64,000 nucleotides of DNA from Trypanosoma brucei gambiense DAL972. Its lineage: Eukaryota > Euglenozoa > Kinetoplastea > Trypanosomatida > Trypanosomatidae. Location: positions 1,805,691 through 1,869,690 of the forward strand of contig NC_026740.1 of NCBI RefSeq assembly GCF_000210295.1, in the 5' to 3' direction. The notes under the pieces were generated by a model. The model was given only the letters and a program-made list of their open reading frames with translations, made no database searches and had not been told where the DNA came from. The translations under genes were made by a program, and so were the position numbers. Of the stretch, positions 9,921 to 22,213 are shown one piece after another. The stretch's first letter is position 1. Every line of letters starts with the position of its first letter.

Positions 9921-11394
9921 ATGCTAATCCGAGCCTTCATAACTCTGGCATTTCTTTTCGCACAGAAAGTCGCAGAGACGAGCGCAGACGCCAACAAGCC
10001 GTGCTCCACTGCATGCGGCTGCAAGAAGAGGTTGCACGCTCGCCTAGGACTTTACACGACGAAACTCAAAGAAGCCAAGCAAACAAATCACCAAAATCTA
10101 AAAGAATACAACAGTTTGCTACTTGCTGCAGCCGTAGGCTCCCCACTCGACACGACGATAATCTTACCAATACTAGCAGGAAGCGGCGAACTAATTCAGC
10201 AATGCAACGAACAAATATCTGCGGCAGACAAAGCAGTTGCGGCGGCGACAATTAAGGTCGGGGAAGCAAGCGGCGTCTACAACGTCATACACAAACTAAA
10301 GGACGGCATGGGCAAACCTATGATCAACTTCGGAGGCGGTGACCTCCAATTGCCGGCAAGCAAGTTTACTACAAATAACCTAGGGAAGCTATACACAGAC
10401 GACTGCGCCAGCACAGCCGACGGCGAGACGGACGTCAAAACAGACTTAGAACACGAGCCCAAGGAACCGGAACCGACCAAACTAATAACACACGCTTACC
10501 TCGAAGCAAAATGCGACAGCAACCCAGGGGCGCCAGCAACCTGCCACAACGCAGCGGTGGACCAGGACACGCAGATAACCATAGGCCTCGGCTTTGGGTC
10601 CGGGGCCAAGGATGAGAAATCAGCATGGGGAGCCGGGAGCCACACAAAGATGCACAAAACAGCTAGCACGGCGGTCGACTTTTTCAGCAGCAATGAAACA
10701 GCAGCCCACCAAGCGCTAAAGGCGCTCGCAACAGACAAAACAGGACTCCCCGCATGCCATTCCTTACAAGACTTCGGCGCCATGGCGGAGACAAGAGCGT
10801 TCCAGCTTATGCTGCTGAAGCTTGCAGCCGGCAAACCAGAAGCAGAAAAAGTAGGACCAGATGATAGACAAGATATCGACTCAGCGATAACGAGCAGCTA
10901 CGGTAAAAGTGGGGCAAACTACAAAGACAAGATATGGGACCAAATACAAAAAACAGAAGTGCCACAAGGAAAGCAAACAGGAGAAAAAACAGCAGCACTA
11001 GAAAAAGGGGCAGACATAAAGCTCCAAACGGAAGCATTGACCAGGTTATTTGCAAAAGAAATAAAGGAAAAAAAAGCAAGCAAAAACCACACAAAAAGTT
11101 AGTAAAACAACAGATCGCAACAAGCAAACAGAAAAAACTGCAGAGGAATGCAAAAATCTTGGCTGCGATCATGATGCAGAAAATAAAAAATGCAAACCTA
11201 AAGCAGGAACAGAAAGCACAGCGCCTGGAGCAGGAGCTACAGCTGGATGCACAAAGCATGGCACTGATAAGCCAAAGTGTGAAGGTGACAAAAGCTGTAA
11301 AGGGAATGGAAAAGAATGCAAAGATTCCAGTTTTATTGTCAATAAGAAATTAGCTTCAATGAATGCTGCTTTTGTAAGTTTTATAGCATTTTAG
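9921..11394 (+). pseudogene. VSG: VSG pseudogene 1 (frameshift before the C-terminal domain)
   Basis: The ATG at 9921 starts a signal peptide (LIRAFITLAFLFAQKVAETSA) and a ~390-residue alanine/lysine-rich N-terminal domain with paired cysteines. The frame stops at 11,102 after KASKNHTKS. In the +1 frame the C-terminal domain continues (EECKNLGCDHDAENKKCKPK, then CEGDKSCKGNGKECK) to a GPI signal starting at DSS (FIVNKKLASMNAAFVSFIAF) and a stop at 11,392-11,394. The switch falls in an A-rich run near 11,065-11,090, so a single-base slip explains it. VSGs coat the bloodstream parasite. This copy could only contribute by segmental gene conversion. The 44 codons upstream of 9921 in the same frame precede the signal peptide and are excluded. 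Confidence 0.9.
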
Positions 11395-11624
11395 TATTTT
11401 AGAATCCTAAGGATATTTGCTGAATTTTATGATATTTTGAAATTGAGACAAATTGTTAGTATTTTCTATATTTAAACACTTTTAAAGGAAGGTATGCAAA
11501 TTAGTGAAACTCTCTAATGCGTTTAATAGTAGCTTATTGGTGTAAAGAAATAGTGTTAGATGGTGTGAAAATGAGTATTATTCTAATTTGTTCATTCTTT
11601 TTGTTTTGTGGATAATATTTTATA

Positions 11625-11720
11625 TTGTAATGGTAAGTATAACAGTGACAGCACTGATAATGATAAGAGTGTGTTCTGGGTGTGCACAAAATAATATTAT
11701 AATGAGATTGGTGGCTACAA
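11625..11720 (+). repeat. Degenerate 70-bp-type repeat
   Basis: 'gataatgataagagtgtgtt' followed by 'gtgtgcacaaaataatatta' matches the repeat core but is interrupted and short. It separates VSG pseudogenes 1 and 2. Confidence 0.5.
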
Positions 11721-12579
11721 CTAAATTAACGACCAAAATAAAAGACGTTAAGTAGAGGAAAGGATGCAATTGGAGTGAGTAAGTAGGCAAATGAAATTGG
11801 AGACACGAGGAATATTAAAGGAAAGACAAAAGGAAAGAGTAAGATAAAAGAACAAAGATAGAATATGAGCAGTTAAAATCACAAACATGATGATTAGCAT
11901 GGTCGTAAATAAGGAGATGATAGAAAGAGAATGTAGTATGTAGCTCAAAATGGTGTCAGTATTTTATTTCCAGAGACACCAGCAGAAAAAGAAGAGAAAA
12001 GAACTGAAATACATAACGAAGTACCAGAAGGAGCGCAAGGATGCCTCATACAAGAGGGAAAAGTTTATCAGGAAAATAAGAGAATTCACCGTATTTTTTT
12101 TCTAAAAAAACATATGTGTTTAGAGATGATGGTGGCGACTGGAGGTGTTTATTTGAAACCAGAGAGATATGTTAAGAAATAAATTTATGGCAGCACCGTT
12201 GATACGGCTAGTATGGGTTTATTCTGCATTTCTGGAGATAGCATCCATTAAGACGTGTGGCAATTGCGCAAATTTTCGATAGTTACAGGGTGTATTGTAG
12301 ACACTGTTTAAAGAGCAACCCACGCATCCAAGGAGTCACATGCACCACCACCGGCACCGGCACTAACACGACCATTTGCGCGGGACCGCGTTGTAAAGAC
12401 GCACAAGCAGCGGACGAGGGAGCTGCATCCACTCTATAGCAGCCGAAAACAAAACGACAGTGGAAGATCAGCCGTCAAAGTTTCGAAGACTCAATTTAGT
12501 CAGTCAAAATCCTCCAAGAAAACAGTGTACAAACCGCCCTTTTTTATAGCTTTACAATATATCAGAAGAAGGTTCCCAA
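11721..12579 (+). other. VSG cassette 2 spacer
   Basis: AT-rich co-transposed-type spacer. A stretch at 12,257-12,439 is open on the plus strand but shows no domain; it may be a relic of sequence related to a VSG start. No gene supported. Confidence 0.4.
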
Positions 12580-14153
12580 ATGAATGGCCAAGCTAATGCA
12601 TTAGTTGTCACACTTTTCTTAGCAACAAACCAGGTGTCACCAGAAATCACAGCTGACGATAACGCGCTGGAGTTCAGAGCGCTATCCCAATTTGTAAACA
12701 TGGCAACCGTGGGTATCAAAACCGCATTGGCTCCACAAATTGACAAGGCAGCAGCGGCTTACATAGGTGCGCTCAACCTTACACTTGCAGACAACACCAT
12801 CGCAGCGGCGGTTGACGAGGCAAAACCATGGGAACAATTAGGAAAGCCACAGCAACAAGCACTAAACGGGAGCAGTGACTACTATGAATATTGGCAACCA
12901 AGTAAGAAACAGATCACCGAGCACAAAAGCACAATCGAGAGCTGGATTCCCAAAACGATCACGCCACAGTTAAGAGCCAAAGTTGAAGAGTTAGCTTCCA
13001 AAGCAAAAGCAATCTACGAGCAGAGGGCCCCATCTTACACAATCACGGAACCCGTGGACCAGCTCATTAACGGAGTTTTGTACGGCAAAGCGCAACCTAT
13101 AACGACATGAAAGATCCACACAGCCTCTAGCCGCGAAGCAGTGTGCTCTAGCCAGGCAAGTACTCAACAATCGGAAGCCGGTAGCGCGCTGCTGCTAGAC
13201 CTGTTGTGCCTCTGCAGCTTCGACGGCAGCAACATCGCAACAAAAAAGCTTGTGGCGGACACTTGGACGCTGCCGTAACGAACACAGGGTAGAACCCCAG
13301 CACTGGCGGTTCAGCAGAGGCAGAAAAACTTAAGACCGAATGCGCAAACTACGGCGCAGCAACACCCCTCACTCACGAATCTTTGGCGGCGGCCTGGGCC
13401 GGTCTGCGGACCTTAATCAAACCGGACAAAGTAACAACCACCAAAACAGCCAAACACATCCTGGGAAAAGTTGGAAGCACAGGCGGTTCTTACGCTGGCT
13501 GCAGCGGACGGGTCAATATCAACGGAGGGCAGTGTGTTCAATACAAGGACGAGCATTTCAAAAACAGCAAAATAACCATTCCCTGGAATGTAAACCTAGA
13601 AAACGCCGTCAAGCGAAACGCGGAAGAGGTCAAGCACGGTCTACTAATAACACAAGAAAACGCAGAACTGAAGCAAATGAACGAAACAATAACAGCCCAG
13701 CTGGCGGGGTTCATAAAACCCCGCAAGCTGCAAAACCATCGGCAGAAAAAAAGTGACGCCTGCGCAGAGCACAAAACTAATTCGATATGCACAAAAAATA
13801 ACTGCAAATGGAATGGAACTACTGAGGACAGGGGAGAATACAAAGTAGACGAAACTAAAGTTAAAGAGCAGACAAACGCAGGAATAGGAGATGGAGAGCA
13901 AACCTCAAAATGTACTGGACAAGACACCAAAGAGAAATGCGAAGCCGTGCAAGGGACAGCTCCCCCTGGCAAAAAATCTGTTTGTGTTTGGATAAAAGGA
14001 AAGTGCCAGGATTCCAGCTTTCTCCTAAACAAACAATTCGCCATTATGGTTTCTGCTGCATTTGTGGCCTTTCTATATAAAGAACTTTTTATTAGTTCTG
14101 TGAAATTTATGAAAATGTTTTTAGATATTTTTAAAAAATTTACTAAAACTTGA
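12580..14153 (+). pseudogene. VSG: VSG pseudogene 2 (several frameshifts, stop codon moved downstream)
   Basis: A B-type-looking N-terminal domain begins near 12,580 (VVTLFLATNQVSPEITADDN) and runs in frame to 13,110. After ~230 bases with disrupted frames it resumes at ~13,330-13,383 (STGGSYAGCSGRVNINGGQC). The C-terminal domain has the usual Cys pattern (NSICTKNNCKWNGTTED, KCTGQDTKEKCEAV) and a GPI signal (KCQDSSFLLNKQFAIMVSAA). The normal stop just after the hydrophobic tail is missing, so the frame reads on for ~25 residues (KELFISSVKF...) to the TGA at 14,151. Its last ~360 bp are almost the same as those of VSG pseudogene 3. Confidence 0.88.
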
Positions 14154-14164
14154 TATTTTAACAC
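14151..14164 (+). promoter_or_regulatory. VSG 3'-UTR conserved motif, shortened (TGATATTTTAACAC)
   Basis: VSG 3' UTRs carry a conserved 16-mer known to be TGATATATTTTAACAC, needed for mRNA stability in bloodstream forms and binding of the m6A-bearing poly(A) machinery. Here two bases (AT) are missing, and the motif's own TGA serves as the displaced stop codon. Confidence 0.65.
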
Positions 14165-14319
14165 TTTTGTAAAACCTTTGAAAAATTTTTAAAATTTGAA
14201 AAAACTAAGAAACTTAGTAAAGTATGTACGATTGTATCCTATAAAAGAAATGTAGTAAGGTAATGGGATATAAAAAGTGACTATCATCATCATTTTGTAA
14301 ATTTATGGATATTTGTTAG

Positions 14320-14321
<2 letters not shown>

Positions 14322-14370
<49 letters not shown>
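14322..14370 (+). repeat. (TAA)n run from the start of a 70-bp-type repeat
   Basis: About 15 uninterrupted TAA units followed by 'gtggtgttgaaacgactgg'. The TAA run is intact but the GTGTTGTGAGTGTG part is nearly lost. It separates cassettes 2 and 3. Confidence 0.7.
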
Positions 14371-15870
14371 GTGGTGTTGAAACGACTGGAGATCGAAAGT
14401 TTAATCCCTTAAAACGGCATCATGGTGTAGTGTAAGTATGTATGTGAGTTGCTGAGTAGGGAGTTAGAGAGCAAGGAATTTACAAAAGAAAACGAAGAAA
14501 TGAAATGAGAGAAAGACGGGAGATGGATTATATGAAGTTTCAAACACTAACATGACGGTGGTTATTATCACCTTACAGAAGAAGATAATGTGGGACAATA
14601 AGTAGAGAAAAAGTATAGTGTACAAGCTAAGCGGAGCTACGGTATTCGCACAAGTGCTGACAGAAAGTGGAAATGAAGGAAACAATGCACGTAATGAAAC
14701 AGAAGTATTTGCATCACAGCGTATGAAGTGAAAAAGTATGTGCAAGGGATGGTTCCCAGTATTTTACTTTAAAATGGATAGATGCTACATTTGAGAGGAA
14801 GTTGAAATCTGTTGTTTTTAATCTCAATGAGAATCTTAATATTTTGATGTAGGGAAAAGAAGGAGTAGGAGGAGGGATTGCGTATTTTTATGCGTGATGT
14901 AATGTTAGAGTTCTTTTCTTATCAGGAACAGTAGTAAAGATCAGCAGACATGGGAGACACTGTAAAATTATCATGAGAGAGATTTTTTAAGAGTGTACTT
15001 GTTATGTATTACTATGACCAGGAATAAACCAAGTGAAAACACGAAAAGTGCTTTAAATAGTGCATATATAAACAATTTAATGACCTCAATAAGGTTGAGA
15101 TAATCAAAAACCGATACCCATCCGGCGGCGTATTTTTATACTGGGCTGCATTAATACATTTCAAGAAGTTAGTAATTTATAAGTGAATAAACACTGGTGC
15201 GGCATTAAGAAAGCTTATTCTTAATATTAAAAGTAAAAGAGCGCAATCAGAACTGCAATCTCCGGCAAAAAGACATAAGATCCCCATAATAAACCGGGAT
15301 AATGACTGAATATGCTAAAGGCCGCCAGCGTACCGGCGCGTAATCTTTATTTTTTCATTGCAGATGTACCCACAGAGCAGGCATCGGAATGCTGTAGACA
15401 ACGAAAATAAAAGATATATGCCTCAGGTATATATATATAAGGTTTCAATATATTTTAGAAGTCTTAGGGAATAAGATGACAAAGTAATAGATAAGAAATT
15501 TAGAGATCACCACATTGACGCACTAAATAAGGAGTTCAAATGACAGATTAGAGTTAGAATTCCAAAGGTAAGTTTCGGACGCGAAGCAACTGAATACATC
15601 AAAGAAAGGAGCTTACCACAAACTATAAATATCGGTGGAGGTGGACATAAAAATAAATCTTCGTTTACACTAAACAATAAATCCTCAGAACAAAGCGGCA
15701 TACAAAGAAATGCGAAACCAAACAACCCTAACACCCTTAGCAAAAACAACAAGCCGTGGGCACGCACAGCGACTTCTATTCTCACAATCGCTCCCAACAC
15801 CAATTGGCAAAGAACAACCAAAGCCATTGAGACAAGGAAAGGAAAACAGGCTCGTTAGTCAAAACAGAAC
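14371..15870 (+). other. VSG cassette 3 spacer
   Basis: About 1.5 kb of AT-rich co-transposed region. No gene supported on either strand. Confidence 0.5.
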
Positions 15871-17435
15871 ATGAAGGCTTTGCTGGCAATCGCGGCCGCC
15901 TTAACATGTCGTCTAACCGGTGGAGATGAAAGCGCAGACGGCGGTGGCTTATCAGCAAAGAGCCTAGCAACGTTGTGCGACTTGGGTGGCGACTTAAAAC
16001 AAGCAGCCTACATAATGTCGACCAAACTTAAAGCACACGACGCTGCTACCCAAATACACCTGAAAAAGTTGCGGATTCTGGACACCCTTGAAGCGTGCAC
16101 AAACATCGAGCACAGGATCAAGACTACCCTTGCGCGGCTGATGTTAGCGGATTATATACAGCATACAACAGCTCGCAACGCAGCGGCGGAAACTGCGGTC
16201 GGAGCTGCAGCAGAATCAGCATACTGGCCTGGCCGGCTTGACGAACTGGTAGCCATAGCAAAACAAAGCACGACAGCAAAAGCCGATGGAGTATCGGAGT
16301 CGATTTGCTTAGCAAACGTCGAGCCAGGACAAACAACGGCGCACGGAATCAAGCACGACGACGACTTGGCAACAGCAGGACTGCAAGGCTGCAAGAACAC
16401 GCAATCTACGACACAGAAAACGGCAAACGCGATAAACATCCAAGAACGCCTAAATGCGATAGGCAAAAAAAACGGCATCTACGCGACATTTCCAGCAAAC
16501 CCAGGCTGTATCTTAACCAAAAAAAGCACGGCGCACTACTATAAGACCCTCACCGGGCCAGCCACGCTAACTTTTGCAGGTGGAAGCATCCAACTGACGG
16601 CACAAAGCGGCAACGCGGCACCCACACAGCAAAGCCTCGGCGTAACCCAGACAGGCGACACATACAGCACAGCAGCAGGCACTGGAATCAAAGAAGCCAC
16701 GGACGCCGCCAGTCGAGGAATAAGTGCTAGCAATATAGACGGCCCTAAAACAGAGGCCCTTTTAGCAGACGGAGCATGGGAAACAGCGAAAAACAACAAA
16801 CTGTTGCAAGAAGCACTAAACCCCCATGAGGACGTTAGTAGCAAATACAACGAAGGCCTTCCAGAAAGCTCCAAGCCACTGTACAGCGAGATCAGCAAAC
16901 TCCACAAGAAGCTCGGGACGACGCTAGAGGCACTCGAAGCGAGTGGAGACTTTGAAACAAAGCTCAGGGCAAAATTCAGCGGCAAAAAAACATGCAAACA
17001 ACCGACCATCGAAGTATCAGCTGCAACCGGCTGCAAGCAGTACTACACAAACACAACCTGCAGAACAGACAATAACTGCAAATGGGATAGCACTACAGAG
17101 GATAAAGGAGAACATTGCAAACCTAAATATAGAGAAGAACAGACAAACACAGCAGGTGGAACAGAGGGAGCTGCAGCAACAGAAAACCATAATTGTGGCC
17201 AATATACGGATACAGAGAAATGCACCAAAGCCATAGGCAAACCGAAAGAGGGCAAAAATCTGTTTGTGTTTGGATAAAAGGAAAGTGCCAGGATTCCAGC
17301 TTTCTCCTCAATAAAAAATTTTCTCTGAGTATGGCTGCTGCTTTCGTGGCCTTTCTATATAAAGAACTTTTTATTAGTTCTGTGAAATTTATGAAAATGT
17401 TTTTAGATATTTTTAAAAAATTTACTAAAACTTGA
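15871..17435 (+). pseudogene. VSG: VSG pseudogene 3 (single-base slip in an A-run, A-type N-terminal domain)
   Basis: Start at 15,871, signal peptide MKALLAIAAALTCRLTG. The N-terminal domain is A-type in style: it has an early Cys (ATLCDL) and the SAYWPGRLDE segment corresponding to the conserved S-A-Y-x-x-G-R-x-D-E of A-type VSGs. The C-terminal domain begins about CKQPTIEVSAATGCKQYYTN. The first frame ends at 17,277 (KNLFVFG stop). In VSG pseudogene 2 the equivalent spot is GGC followed by six A; here it is five A, so loss of one A explains the break. Beyond it, frame 2 (to 17,435) encodes the same GPI-signal region and the same missing stop as pseudogene 2. Otherwise intact, it is a plausible gene-conversion donor. 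Confidence 0.9.
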
Positions 17436-17446
17436 TATTTTAACAC
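17433..17446 (+). promoter_or_regulatory. VSG 3'-UTR conserved motif, shortened
   Basis: Same two-base-short form TGATATTTTAACAC as at 14,151, with the same flanks, so the loss is shared by descent or conversion. Confidence 0.65.
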
Positions 17447-17602
17447 TTTTGTAAAACCTTTGAAAAATTTTTAAAATTTGAAAAAACTAAGAAACTTAGT
17501 AAAGTATGTACGATTGTATCCTATAAAAGAAATGTAGTAAGGTAATGGGATATAAAAAGTGACTATCATCATCATTTTGTAAATTTATGGATATTTGTTA
17601 GG

Positions 17603-17690
17603 TTTATAATAATAATAATGATAATGATAATAATGATACGACAGTGTTGTTAGTGTTTGTATACTAAAATAATAGGAGCAGCAACAATAA
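17603..17690 (+). repeat. 70-bp-type repeat, degenerate
   Basis: TAA/TGA runs then 'gtgttgttagtgtttgtata' and 'ctaaaataataggagcagca'. One diverged unit at the start of cassette 4. Confidence 0.65.
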
Positions 17691-18669
17691 TTGTGAGCAT
17701 CAATGTATAACCGCTTAAAATAATGACTATCATGTAATAAGAGTAGCTGAGTATGTAAGGGAGTGGAAACGCACGAAGAATATTTTTAAAGGAAACACAG
17801 ACAGACAAAGAGGAGAAGAGGGAGAGTGAATGGGTGATAGAATATGCACAGTTCCAGAGAAAAAATAATAACAGACAATGTTATACACAAGGAGATTAAA
17901 GATGGGACAATGAGGAAAACACAATTTCATTGTACACGGCATATGTAGTTCGGCGTTATCCGCAGAAGCACGCTGCGTAAGACGAGGACAATCAACATAA
18001 AAATGGGATAAATTTGGAAATATACGACAGCACAGCACAGAAGTAAATGATACATCACGATGAGAGGAGGATATGGTGAAGATACTGCTTATCACAGTAC
18101 GTCAGATAGGTGAATCAGCGAAGATGGTACCAAATGTGGTTTATAATCTAATGGAGCGTTCTAATGCTAAGTTGTATGTGACTAGGAGAGAGATTCATGG
18201 GATTACTGTCAAGCATTTTGTTTAGTAGTGGAATATGGAGCTAAAGTGAATCTTATAGATGAATGGTGCGGCGTGTTGAAATAATGTGACAACATATAGA
18301 TTGGTTTTTCAAGTATAATTAAAACCGCTTCGACATATAAATAAAGCGCACATTTCAATGTTTTTCGGTGATAATGGCAAAATGTGTTTGGTATAGACAA
18401 AGTAGGTGAAGCATAGGGGAGAAAGACATGGAATGTCGATAGTGGCTAAAAGCAGAGGCACTAAACAATTTAACGTGTTTATGATGCTGACTAAACCACA
18501 CTCGGTTCGGAGAAACCATCAACTAAAGTGGAATGGAAATCCATGTGGAAATTCTGAGAAAAAGTTAACAAGTTTCCAAACAAAGAGATTTCATTCCTCT
18601 GGTCGAAAGTTGATCAGGCCGACTGAGGTCCCAAGCTCAAAAAATGGTTTCAGACATTTGAAATAAAAC
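17691..18669 (+). other. VSG cassette 4 spacer
   Basis: AT-rich co-transposed region; no gene supported. Short open frames such as 18,406-18,666 have no recognisable features. Confidence 0.45.
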
Positions 18670-19170
18670 ATTAAAATTGCCAAAAAGCAGCAGAAAGTTT
18701 AGCTGTGGCAGCAAAGCAAGTCAAGTAGCTACAGTTGCACAAAATCCCAAACCGTTGCTTAGACCAGAAATTCAACCAGCAGCTAGCACCAGTATCTTCG
18801 AAGGCGGCATATGACAAACGACGGCTTGGGTGAAAGAAGCGACGCCCGCCGGCACTGACTTGTACTGGGTGGGACCAACTGCAGGGTGCAAGAGGACTGC
18901 AACGCCAGATCAACCCATACCCCGGATGCTGGAACGGCCGGACTATTAAGCGAATGGCAAAAAAGAGGGCAGAACCTTGATCGATTCAAACAGCTTCAAA
19001 CAAATACAGAAAACACAAGGTAGAAACGATCTAACATGGACGTGCAAAAGACTCTAACTGCTTTATACACACAAAGACAACCTCAAGTCGTTTGGCACGT
19101 TTAATAACGCACAATTGGTAATCGATCAGCTTAAAGTGGCGGGCTACGTCGAACACTAGATGTTAATAAC
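18670..19170 (+). pseudogene. Possible heavily decayed VSG N-terminal fragment
   Basis: The stretch becomes CA-rich and GC-richer, as VSG coding DNA here does. Short peptides such as TDLYWVGPTAGCKR and GLLSEWQKRGQNLDRFKQL look VSG-like, but stops occur in all frames. Assigned by composition and texture only. Confidence 0.3.
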
Positions 19171-19355
19171 GCCGCAACGTCCTAACCTTTGCAACCACCA
19201 TGTCAAGCTTTAAGATTGTATTCAGCGTTGCTTCTGATTTTTCAACTTACTGCGTTTTTTCTCATTCCTTAAATGCAACCCACAAAACGACAACTTCCAG
19301 GAACCACAGAACCTTTGAAGCAAGAAACACTCTGCAGAGAAGCTCCATAAGCATA

Positions 19356-20966
19356 ATGCCACTCTATGCTCTTACAGCAATATTTCTAGCGCAACTCGCG
19401 ACGCTGAAAACGCACGGCGCATTCCAAGCCGAGTGCGCCGCGGATTTTCAACTGTTGTGCATGTTTGCGGCGCTGGAGGACACCACACCAAAAGCTGCTG
19501 AGATAGAGGAAGTACCCGATGCTGAAATTCAGGACATAAGAACAATGAATATGTCGGCATCGGCCGCTGACTGGCAGAAGCTGTTTGCCGCAAACGGAAA
19601 GGAACTCAAGTGGGCGGACGTCAGTAAAGGCGCGACCGCAGAACCATACCAAACCCACTGGGCGTCAACATTTGACGGCTGGGTTGCAGATAGAAAGAGG
19701 TTGGATGAAACAAAAGGCGGACAAAAGTGGCTCGACCTCAACCCACCACCAAAAACTCAAAAGGGTCGTGAGGCAGCGACGGAAAAATTAAATAAAACAT
19801 TGGACTCAATACTAAAACTAAAAGCATCTTACGACCGAGCGAGGACAGAGGTAATGACAACATTTCCGGCCCAAGCAAAGAGCAAAGTGCTACAGGCTCT
19901 TTACGGAGAAGGTGCAACAGAAGCTAAGCTAACGGCCGGCAAAACAATCGCCCACGCAAGTACGTACGCCAGCGCATGCGGAAACAACGGCGGGCTCTCA
20001 GTTTACGGAGATATCATGTGCATATGCGGTGACACAAGCAGTGCAAATTCAGCAGTCTGCACAAACAGCAACATCAACCTGAAATGGGATAGCGCCGTCG
20101 ACGACACCAGCATTGCAGCAGCAAAAGCCAAATGCACGATAAAAACCAAAACACCATACACGGCAAAGACGCTACTGAACCTAATAGCCGCGCTCTCAAG
20201 CAGACTGCGGCATGAAGCAAAAACTAACGAGCTGCAAACATACTTAGGCAAAACAAGTGCGCAAACATGCGACGGCGGCGGGAATGCGGCCTGCGTGATC
20301 TACACCAAGTACTTCAACGCAGCAAAGGACACGGCAGGGGCAGAAACCATACCGTGGATTTCCAGAATAGCAGCAGCAGCGGCGCTACTGGAGCAGGCGG
20401 AGACAAAAGCAGCAGAAGCAAAATCCATGCGGCGCGAGATAGAAACTCTAATTCAAAATGCCAAAGCAGCATACAAGTCCAAGCGTTATGATTTCGAAGC
20501 AGCGCCGAACATCGGACCTCAAACCGAAACAAAAGACTCACGAACACTCGCAAACAAATGTGAAAAACACCATGCAAGCCCAGATAACTGCACCAAGGCT
20601 GAATGCGACTATGATACTGAAAATAAAAAATGCAAACCTAAACCAGGATCATAAAGCACAGCAGCAGGAGCACAAGATCAAGCGGGAGGAGCAGATACAG
20701 GAACTTCAACTGGGTGTGCAAGGCACGGAAATGACAAGACGGCCTGTGAAAATGACAAAGCAGGCGATAAGCAAAATTGTGCGTGGAGGAAGTGGAAAGA
20801 TAATGAGGACGAGACTGAAAAAGAAAAATGTTGAAATGGTAGTTTGCTTGTATACAAGAAAATTGCTCTCATTGCTGCTACATTTATTAGTTTGGTAGCA
20901 GTTTATTGTGTTAAAAACTTTTTTCTCAATTTTATCAAAACTTACAAAAATATGCTCTTCTTATAA
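19356..20966 (+). pseudogene. VSG: VSG pseudogene 4 (two nonsense codons, frame otherwise kept)
   Basis: ATG at 19,356 (MPLYALTAIFLAQLATLKTHG signal peptide); earlier in-frame codons are leader shadow. The B-type-looking N-terminal domain runs uninterrupted, with CICGDTSSANSAVC as a typical Cys-rich loop. The C-terminal domain (NKCEKHHASPDNCTKAECDY) meets TAA at 20,652, then continues in the same frame (CARHGNDKTACENDK, QNCAWRKWKDNED) to a second stop TGA at 20,832. It then reads NGSLLVYKKIALIAATFIS, a GPI-type tail, and stays open to 20,964. The first stop sits where pseudogene 1 has GAA (AGTES versus PGS-stop); the second is where Trp is expected. So only point nonsense mutations separate it from a coding VSG, plus loss of the normal terminal stop. 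Confidence 0.9.
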
Positions 20967-21169
20967 AAATTTTTCTATTCTAATCAATTTTTAGACATTT
21001 TAAAAGTTTATGATAAAAATGTGAAAATTAGAGAAATTTCGAAAAAGTTGATATAAAAGTAGGCTATGGGTATAAAGTAGTTGTGTGATATAATTTTTAA
21101 AAACAGTGCTATTCTAGTTTGGTCTATTTTGTTTGTTTTTCTGTACATTCATTGGGGTTATACTATTAA

Positions 21170-21335
21170 TGTTTATAATGATAATAATAATGATAGGAGA
21201 ATGTTGTGAGTGTGCATATACAAATATTATAATAAAAGCAGTACTAATAATTATAGTGATAGTAGTAATAATAATGATGATAGGAGAGTGTTGTGAGTGT
21301 GTATATACTGATATAGTAATGACAATAGTGGTTGT
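21170..21335 (+). repeat. 70-bp-type repeats, two units
   Basis: Two copies of the 'atgataggag-a-tgttgtgagtgtg' core with 'tatacaaatattataataaa' between them, about 90 bp apart. Best-preserved repeats of the archive, together with those at 8,225. Confidence 0.8.
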
Positions 21336-22213
21336 ATACTAAAGGGAAAAAACAAAAGCATTTAAAATAATGGAGAGGACGCAAAGAGTATTGTTGATGA
21401 AACGCAGGAGGGTAAAGAAAGAGGGAGAGAGGAAAATAAAATATTCGCAGTCCCAAACACAGAAATAATGATTAAAAGAATCTTACAAAAAGAGATGAAA
21501 GAGGATGCAACAATTACGGAAATACAGAACGTAGTACACATTAAAAACAGTGTCGCTTTTTTATCATCACAAAAAAAGCCAGTAGAATAATAAGTAAGAA
21601 CGCCAATACTGAATGCAAAGAAAGATGCGGGGTAAAAACGGTGTATGGATGGAAATTATACAATGGACGAAAAGTGTGATACATATTTCGCAAAAACATG
21701 CTTATTTACCCCTAAGAAGATGATGATATCTGTATTTTGTGATTTGATGGGCTATCTTAATGCGCAGAGCTGTTTACCAAGGCGGTTGGCCGACAAGGCA
21801 CCCAGGGCAGAGTTTCAATTCTGGGAAATAGGCGACAATAAAAAGGCAAGTTAGAATTTTGAGGGGTAATTTGCGGAAGTTTTATAGAGTATCACCAACT
21901 ATTTTCACAGCGCAAGCGACAAACAATGCTAATATGGAACGAATAATCTTTACTGCCAGCATAGGGGGAAGTGAACGAACGCCAGTCAAAAACAGACGTA
22001 AACAGACACTACGGGAGGCGTCAAACGACCGAAGGTAACATAAAAGCGCTGCTTGAAGCAACACACTGCGTGAAACAGACGAAGTAGCAGTGATAACCAC
22101 CTAATAATCTGTTGAGACTTTGCAACCGTGTAGAAAGTTGCGTCTAGCATTTCCAAGCCACATTTAACCTTACAACGGTTCTTCAAGGCAGAAGAAAAAA
22201 CGAAGCTAAAACA
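21336..22213 (+). other. VSG cassette 5 spacer
   Basis: AT-rich co-transposed region of about 0.9 kb, shorter than the others. No gene supported. Confidence 0.45.
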
